Source: Sphacelaria rigidula (Eukaryota; Phaeophyceae; Sphacelariales). From it: 21,687 bases of DNA. A program made the position numbers and the translations under genes. Shown one piece after another: positions 10,001-19,000 of the stretch. Where the stretch lies: positions 1-21,687 of the forward strand of contig CAXNAA020000395.1 of assembly GCA_964200075.2 (NCBI GenBank), in the 5' to 3' direction. A model generated the notes under the pieces. The model did not search any database, had not been told where the DNA came from, and worked only from the letters and a program-made list of their open reading frames with translations. Each line of letters opens with the position of its first letter. Position 1 is the first letter of the stretch.

Positions 10001-13000
10001 CCCCGGAAACGCCTCCACGCACAAGACACACACACACACACACACCTGACGGGCTTTTTGGCCTTGTCCTCGTCTTCCTCATCTTCGCTTTCGTATCGAC
10101 CCTTCCTCTTGCCGCTAACTCCCTTCTCGGCCCTGTCCACCTCTTTGTTGTTTCTCTTCCTTCGCTTTTTGCCGTCCTCACTAGCACCGTCCCGCTCATC
10201 GCTTCGTTTCTCCCCCTCGCTATCGCCCGCCGCCCCCTTCTTCTTGCTCGCCGACGAGGCGGCCGTCTTTTTGCTCTTAGAACCACCGCCGTTGTCACTT
10301 TTACTTTTTTTCGCTGTTGGTGTATCTTCCGCAGACTTCTCATCATCGTCTTCTCCAGATACTGACGGTACCGTCCCGTCGCTCGACCGCTTCTTGCCAC
10401 GCGTATTGCCTCGTTTATCGGCAGACGGAGCACCATCACCAGACCTCCCCTTGGCAGCAGCAGCCGCCGGCTTTTCTTCTCGTTTGCCTCCATCATCATC
10501 TTCATCATCGCTACCGCTTTCTTCGGCAGCGGCGGACCTCTTAGACTGGGTCGAGTTTGCTTTTATCTTCGATGCCTTGGTTTTCGCGGCGGCGTCAGCG
10601 GCAGGTGTGGCACTGTCGCCATCATCGTCATTCCATTCTTCCTCGTCGTCATCGTCATCGCTCCCGGCCGCGACTCGGCTTCTGCCAGCGGAGTTCTTGA
10701 TCAGCTTTTTTCTCGCGCCATTTTGTTGCTTTTGTCGTTCAGTTGCGTGATCGCTGCCGCCGTTGATCTTCTCGGCAGCAGCAGCAGAAGCAGCACCTTC
10801 TCCTTCCCCCGTGTCCCCGCTGGTCTGTTTCCTCTTGTGCTGCTTTACCTCCGTCGCCGAGGCTTTCGTCGACGACTGCGAAGGATCATCGTCCGTATCG
10901 ACCCCATGCTCTTCCCCCCGATCGTCCGCCTCTTTATCAGAAGATGTCCCATCGTTATCGTCATCACCAAAATGGTCGCCGCCGTCTTCCCCCTTCTTCT
11001 CTTTCGAGGCAGCCACAGCGTTGGTGTTCTCATTGCTGAAGCTGCTGTTGTTGCCACTGCTCGCACTACTAGTAGCCACGCTTGCCTTTGCAGTAGTCGT
11101 TGTTGGTGCTGCTGCTGCTGTCAGTATTCAACGTCATGGTGTTTGGCGTGGTTGTTTGGCGTGCCATGCGTGCACACAGCGTGCGAGCACGAGAAACGCA
11201 GCAATTAAAAAGCACAGGCGGAAGACAAGTCAGCCCAAACGCAGGAAAAAAGGCGCCGTAGTAGCAACAAGAGGCACAAGATGAGGCACGCAGGCATCAG
11301 GGAGAAGGAAGGAATCCATCACTCGACTACAAGAAGCAGCCAAGATATTGACCAAAGCAAATGGCGCAGCTTTTGGCATCACACAGCAAAACCGTCTGCA
11401 CGTCGGTACGTGCGTGTGCGTACGAGATCACGGTATGGATGCGCACGCCGCCGACAGCATGAACACTCTTGCCAACGGTGTTACCTAGCTTTGGTACATG
11501 CATGTAATCGGGACAAAGTGTAGCAGGCATGTTCACCGCTGGTTGATGGATCGCAGGTCTTGGGATACGTACAATTGGTGGACTCCGTGAGTGTTTCATC
11601 TTGATGGTCTGAATTTGATCATTCCTCTGTGGGAAGGGCAGCTGGGATGCTGCTATCGGGTATAATGAATAACTGGGGTTATTGTCGAATAAACTGCAGC
11701 GGCTGAAGTCTACGTGTCCATCAGGGGAGGACTCCGCGTAGCTGAGCGGTCTTGGGTGACTGAACTCCACAATGAATGTTTATTGGGTCCGCTATTTAAC
11801 GGCTGACAGATCAAGCCGGGGGTGAGTCGGCAGGATTTATCAGCTTGCAGCATGTAATACCAGCTCGAGACGTGTCTACGAGTACGTCGAGAGGAGCTGG
11901 TTGGAGTAGAGCCCAGGAGATTTTGGGGCAGTGTAGGGCGGGCTGTGGTATCGCTGGTGCGGAAGGCGCGGTGGGTTGATCAACAGCTGGCATGCCCAGA
12001 TAGCCTGTCAAAAACGCGGCGCAATTCCTGCGCGTGAGGGTCGGGAGGATCGCACGAGGGTTGGTTCAAGGTTGTCCCGCCGCGGTCAGGAAGAGCCTGA
12101 GGACTTCAAAACGCGGTGAAAACTATGTAAGGAAGAGACGCGGTGGTCATTGTATGGTTGCAGAGCGCGTCTTGGTGTACGGGGAAGAGTTGATTCTGTG
12201 ATTGAGAAGTAGCAACGGTTTCTAGAAACGCTGTCGACGTGCTGCATTGTGATGGTTTCATCATGTCTGCATGGCGTGGTGGTTCGGTGCTTAGTGAGAT
12301 TCATGGAGTTCGAGGCCAAAGCTTGTTCGACTGCTCAAGGTGTCGCGGTGCCGCAGTGTGTGGTCATCGATGGCCGTGTCGTCCGTGTGCGGGTGCTGGG
12401 TATGCCACACTGTAGTCGTATGTTTTCTTGTGGGAAATCCACCGAGTTCTTACGGCAGTATGGGGATTATGTGCATGAAGTACAGCAAGTGAACGCGCGT
12501 GCGATAGACTGGAAGGCTCAACGTGACGCCGTGCAGCAGTATGTAGTCATCGATGGTCATGTTGTCGGTGTGCGAATGTTAGGAATGCCACACTATGCTT
12601 GTATGTCCTCTAGTGAAAACTCTGCCGAGGTCTTATGGCAGTATGAGAATGATGTGCGTGGCGTACAGGAAATGAACGCGCGTGGGACAGACTGAAGCGT
12701 TCTTGAGGTGCAACCGGTTTCTGATCTGATACCCGCGTATATCGGAAGATGTCTGTGCGCGGCGTTCTTGAATCATGCTCGTGATGTCGGGCACGAGCAA
12801 GTGCTATTCGTGTTGCGCAAGACTGCGTCTTCGGGGGCGGTGCACGGCACTGGGTCTACAGATAGTGGTAATCGGAATGTTTTTCGTCCCCGGAAGCGCA
12901 AGCAAGGACACGGGGCTGCTGTCTGTACTGCTGTTGAATAGAGCGAGAAGGTCAGATAGCACATGAGAGTTCGAGTGGACGCGCACGAAAGAGCTGAACA

Positions 13001-16000
13001 CCGCACAGCTGCCGCTGTCTCCGTCGAGGATAAAGCCGGGCAGGAAATGGCGGCTGAAGCGAGTAGGATTTATCCTGCTTGTGCTGCCGCTATTGTTGAA
13101 AAGACAAAGCCTCCATGGGCCGATGAGCAAGCGCTGAGAGGCGAAGGTCCCAGTTTCCTGTTGCCGTCCGACCAGCGCGCGGCTCACAACACGCCTTGCA
13201 TGCTGAGAGCTGTAGGGATGTTATATGCGTTATGCGAGAGAGCAGAGCGAGCTTGGGGTTCGCCATGCTCATGGCGAATCTATCTGCCACACAAATACGG
13301 CGGGAGATCGTTCGGATGATTTGCAGGGGTAACTGCTTGAAGGAGAGGTGGATGCCGGGTTGGTGGATATAGATTCGCTGGACCGAGTTGCGATCGACGG
13401 GCAGCATATAGGTGGGGACCCCCATTGCGTGCTTGAAGCTCCAGGGGAGTGTGACCCGCGTGAAGCAGACAGGCAGACCGAGCTTCAGGCTTGTGATTCC
13501 ATTAGCGATCACGATTACCACGGCGGCGTAGGGCGATGCGTGATGTTGAAGTGGTCGTATACATTACTGGTTACATGGACAGCTTTGACGGGTCGGCAGA
13601 GATGATGGAGGTGTCTCTTCTGTTGCGATGTGTGGTGTTCAGGGAGGATGGTGTAACGGCATCGAGAGGTTGCTGTGCGGGACTGTGCGACTCCTTCTGT
13701 TTCGCCTCTCGTTGATCGGCAAAACTCACTGAAGAACGAGTGTTCTGGGCTGCGCAAGTATTTGTGAGGGGAGGTGGTCTGTCGCATTGGCTTGACGGTG
13801 CGGTCATACCACCTAGTGGCGAGCTGGGCGGCACTTTGAGGGTGGGAGCTGTAGCTGTACTCATGATGCGAGAACGATTGTTCGGGAGAAAGCGTTGCTC
13901 TATGGTATGCAGGAGATTGTGGTTCGAGTGCTGCTCCTTCTCAGGAGCGGGTTGGAGGACTACAGGAACAGTATCACTGAAGGTGCTTGAAGTTGTGGTG
14001 AGCATGGGGTTAGGTAATTGTAAAGCAAGTGCTGGTGTGATTGAGCGCTGGTTGAGAATGAGGAAACACACCATGAATTATATTTTCGAATCGCTTTGAG
14101 GACGAACGAACCTTGTTGCGGTGTGACTTGCAGTCATGTTTGCTGCTGTTTGCGCATACAGCGTGGTAACTGAGCGAGTATGACCGCTTTGCGTGTGCTG
14201 GGTAAAATACTGGCGTGCCAATAAATATTTGGATCTATATGTTGTACTGCCTCGGTGAGCACGCATTATGCACGGTGGTTTCTGCGGCACAAGTCGCATT
14301 GCACGTGCTTGTTGAAATGCTGGCATCCACACGTGAACGTTTCGCTACAGTATCTTACTGATGTGCATGGCGGCTGGCGAAGCGTCAGAGTGCGTCAGTT
14401 TGCAATGTTCTGCTGTTTGCTGGATGAGGTGGAGCCCACATGCTCCTATCCGCACAGAAGTGCAGCGGAATCGTGTTCGTGCGTTTGCGCGTACTGACTT
14501 CAAGAGATGCTCATTGCAGCTGTCAGCGTGGATACAAGCGGAGAGTGCGAAATGCATAGGGTCGTATGTATGTAGGTTGTACACGAGTGTTTCTTGTGGT
14601 TGAAGATTGAAAATGTGTGCGCAGGCGTCAGTGATCTTTGATCGTGAATCGTCCAGTCATGAAATGTCACATGTTTTGGACAGGCGCGCGAACGGTGTTC
14701 CGCTTCTGTCTGAAAGAGGCATGTGGGTGGTGCGTCCATTTGTCTGAAAGGAGAGGTGCAGGTAAGCCGCAAGTCGTTCAAGATACCAACTATATTTGAC
14801 GCCTGGGTTGATGAACGGATAGGATATTGCGGTCCTGAATGCAAGTGATATATCATATCTGGAAGTATTCTGGGGTGTACTCGATAAGTCGAGTTCAAAA
14901 ATGGTTGTCACTACGGGGGGTCAATGATGGCGGACGTCACGGTCCGTTTGCCGTTGTTGGATTGGTATGCATGGCTTGAAAAACGGTTTGAATCATGGCT
15001 TTCTTGAAGATTTGTCTTCATGACTTGATTGACGAGGTAAGGCTTTGAAGTTTGGACCAAGAAGAGGTGTGCGATGCACACGTTTGTGCGGAGTTGAACA
15101 ACCAAGAGGCCAGCTGCGTTTTAGTCCTGTTGGATATTTCTAGTTTCAGGATGATGTATCGATTGCGTGTTACCCTCCGATGCACAGGTGCTGGACGTCA
15201 AAGATGTGCATTCTGTACGTTCGAAAGCACCTTGCCACGAATAAGGGAAACGAATATTCACGAATGCTTTGGACTTTGAAGTTCGTTAACGTTTGACGCT
15301 TTATTTCCCGGCTTCAAGTCAGGAGAACTTGTTTTGGTCAATGATATGGGAATTTGGCGTAAGCTATCGCTCCATGACTTGAAGTGGTGTAAACATTGAG
15401 ACTATCGGGTGACTGCATGTTCATGATGAATATTTCACATCTCTTGCGAGTTGTTCGAAATTGGACAAGCTTGCATGAATCTCTTGGCGTACACAAGGGC
15501 AGAAGTTGTGATTTAGGGTTAAAATGGCGGTAGTACTAGCCAACAGCGATATCTCAATTTATCAAGGTCTATTTCGACTACTGGTCGGTAGTAAGCGAGC
15601 TCCCAGGATGCTGTAGACTCTGGTCAACTTTTTCCACCCAAGTTTGGTACACGAATGCAATCTGGACAACGTGTGGTAGGCATGGGTACGGCTGGTTGAT
15701 GGATCGCGGGTCTACGGATCTGATCGGTGGAATTGGTTGATCCTCCCTCCATGGGAGGAGCAGCTGGGATGCTGCTCTCCGGTACTGTCTGATGAAGAGC
15801 TAGAGTTCATGTAGAATAAAAACAGCTGCTGAAATCCACGTTTTGATCACGAAAGGAGTCCGCGCAGCGGACTTGTCTTGAGTAAAAGAACCCGTGACGT
15901 TCGGGGTCTGCGGTTGCACTCATGAGCGCCGGTGGCGGTTGTCGGCAAGACAACAACTGGACTGTGGCGTTCCGGTCTAACGCCAAATTAAAAAGCAAAA

Positions 16001-19000
16001 AATATACGTGAGAGCCCACAAAAAAATATCACGGCACTTTTCAACACCGACTTTGCTCGTGGAATTCTCCACCGTGGAGGAGTAGCCAGTCGTAAAAGTT
16101 GGCACACTAGTTGGACACTAGACAGGCACCATGTACGCCAATCAACGGCACGTTTGGCCCATGCGCAAAAAGTAGAACAGCGATCAGCGATATGTTGGCG
16201 ATAAATCGATACGCACGGCTTTCCCGCAGACCAAACTTCATGCCCCAACCCTTGATACGTGTCTCGACACGCTGGTGCACCAGCTTCCACACCATGTGCA
16301 GCTGGTCAGCTGCTGCGCTGACAAACAGCATAGATAGGTACTGGGAGACCCTGTGGATGATCATCATCAATACAAAACTCAGTCATACATCGCTGGTAGA
16401 GGTACTCAGGCCGTGTCTCATCAAAATTTCTTCGACTCGAACGAGTTCGTGCGGCGGAGCTGATTCATTTCGCTTTGCAATGTTTGAGTCCGAGCGAATT
16501 TGCACGCTTTGAATCGAAAAGGCTAAGCGAATTCGTGAAGCGGTGCTTCTTTACTTGTATTTAATAGACACTACAGTACAGACAGTACAGACCGTACAAC
16601 AACGGTGGCGACCTGTACTGTCTACTTCGTAATATAGATGGTGTGTGTTTCTCGCACAGCATGCAGGCGCGATGTGGAAAGAAGAGGGCACCGCGACATA
16701 CAGACAGCACAGCTTTCTGACTCCCTGCATACAGGAGGATGCGAAGCAGATTTGAACCACGAGCGGTTTTGCACCGCCCTACTGTCCATGAGCCAGTTGG
16801 CAATTCGACCACCCACCCAAACACGCAACTCAGTCGGTGAACCCTGCCACAAGATTAGATGCCCAAGTTTTCGCCAACAAGAAGAACCACATCATGCCAA
16901 AAGTGCGGTGGTGTCGGTTTCCTATCACCGCAGTTTATGTATCCCTGCGCTTAGTTCGTGATCTATGCCGCAGGGTTGAGTAGGTAGCTGCGAATGAACC
17001 ACATGGGTTATGCGTATTTCTGTGAAAGGGTTGTATCTGGCACGGTTGTCTGCAACACAGGAGTTCCGTGCCCCTTCGTTCATTCCGTCGCTCGTTTCCC
17101 TCAAAAAAGATAAGCTTCTCTATTCTTGACCCTCCCCGTCGCGCGCATCTAATTAAAAAATGGACTTGAAGTCATCTGAAAATATATATGCCGTGGACGT
17201 ATCTGATACGGCCTCGTAGCGACCAATTCGATTCCACCGCATGTTTTCGAGTCAATTTTTTTTATAAGACACGGCCTCAGTTCGGGAGGTATGGCACATG
17301 CGCAGTCGGCGCTGCAACGCTAAACTTCGGCCACACGTCATGTAAAGCACAGCCAATAGGCCCGTATCGCTGAATCTGAGGATGAGCACTGCAGCAGCAC
17401 GCAACGGGCTGACAAGAGGTCAGATTGTCTTCTGAAAATATCCACATAAATATATTGGCGTATGATTGGTTTGTCCTGTAAAAACGGTATAAAACACAAA
17501 AAGCAAGAAGATACAACTAGTGTAATTTGAGGCCACATTCCGCATTTGAAACACAGCGTGGGAATGCCATCAGAACGTCCACCATGAACGCTGTGGGGTG
17601 ATGGAACAGGGATCCATAACTCAAAGTCACGCACAAAGCCAGTGCACGGAGAGCATCGCCTCTGCAGCTCCCTTGAACATGCAAAAACCGAACAAGACGA
17701 AAAGACAAATCGAGCGTCAACCACACACACAAACACACACAAACACACACACACAAGCCGTGAGTAGGTTGAGTGACATGCAGCAGAACGCACACAAAAT
17801 CATCAAGCCCCCCTCCCGCCTTCCCCCAGACATGCCAACTCACCTCTTTTGCCAAAGAAAGATCCTATCCCTCCCTTGGCTCCCCCGTTCTTGACCCCTC
17901 CGCCCTGGTTACCTCCACCGGCACCGGCTTTTTCAGCACCAGCCGCGGCAGCAGCAGCAGGAGCAGCCCCCTTTCCTTTCCCCCCCTTGCTCCCCTTGCC
18001 CGCGGCACCGGCAAAGAAATCTTTGGGGTCGATTGCCTTGCCCTTGGGTTTGTCCGGTTTCGCTTTGGTGCCTCCGTTTGCGCCGCCGCCTCCGCCGCCG
18101 CCGGTGGTGGTGCTACGACGCGGGGCGAACGGTGATTCTTCCTGCACGTGGACGGGAGGGGTGGGTGCTGCGGGGGGTGGGACGTCGTCCACGGAGGCAC
18201 ACTTGACGCCGCTTAGCCTGTTGCGTGGAGCAATAAACGACAGACAATACCATGAAGAAAACAGGGTGTGAGGGAAGGGGGGGTAAGGACGAAGGAAGGG
18301 AGGATAAGCAGGAGGGTGCTACGAGTGTAGATATGTTGTGTCTTTGGGAAGACGCCGCGCGGGTTGTTTGCAACAAAAAATAAATGATCACGATCACAGA
18401 CGAGAAAAAAAAGCGGGGGGGAGGGGGGAGGGAGTAGTCCCCCTCTTGGACAAGGAACTGAGAATGAGAACGAGAGGGACGAGCCGCGACGTCACGATCA
18501 CGACAAATCATTCACCTGTTCTACCGACGGCAAAGATGATGAAGATGAGAATGCGACAACACGCCAAGAGATCAGTGCGTCACACGTGAACAGTGCCACT
18601 GCCACTGATGAAAAAAGCTGCTGCAGCCTTTTGGTCAACCATGTTACCGTTTTATTTCAAAATATTATCGGAATTGCTCTCGCAAAAAAAGAAAACAGTA
18701 GAAAAATATCAATTTCGATGCGAGCTATTTTGAGGGCGCTGATTATGGAACAACTCTCCACCTAGCAGGATGGGAAAAAGTACGTTGACCCTCAGGCCGC
18801 GAGGGTAAGTCACCTGCTGAATCGACATCACTATCCACTTGAAAAAAGTATGCCCGATCCAGGTAGAGTAGCCGAACCGCGGTGCAAGGGTCAAACTGCG
18901 AGTCCTGTTCTGATTCTCACAATCTCATCCTCACTGTTTGTCTCGATACTGCGGGGCCTAAATAAATGCTCCTCCGATGTCCAGGTATCGTCTCGTGATC

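Noticed and set aside
9898-10045. Extension of the exon d frame to 9898
   Set aside because: The extra residues (CVCVCVSC...) translate the GT microsatellite and intron; splicing at 10046 gives the phase that joins the conserved exon e.
9932-10750. 272-codon Ser/Leu/Pro-rich plus-strand frame
   Set aside because: It is the mirror of the Asp/Glu/Lys/Ser codons of POLD3 exon d; low-complexity coding DNA often leaves the opposite strand open.
10723-11284. Plus-strand frames of 161 and 173 codons rich in Ser, Cys and Arg
   Set aside because: Antisense shadows of exon d and its acceptor region, with no family resemblance.
12249-12695. 148-codon plus frame with an internal repeat
   Set aside because: Differences between the two repeats are not concentrated at third codon positions, so no protein constraint is visible.
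13571-14074. 167-codon Ser/Pro/Thr-rich minus frame
   Set aside because: Composition follows the G/T-rich plus strand; no domain or motif, and it lies in an intron of POLD3 on the same strand without an obvious promoter.
17849-18271. Pro/Ala-rich plus-strand frame of 140 codons
   Set aside because: Antisense of the Gly/Ala/Lys-rich exon c.
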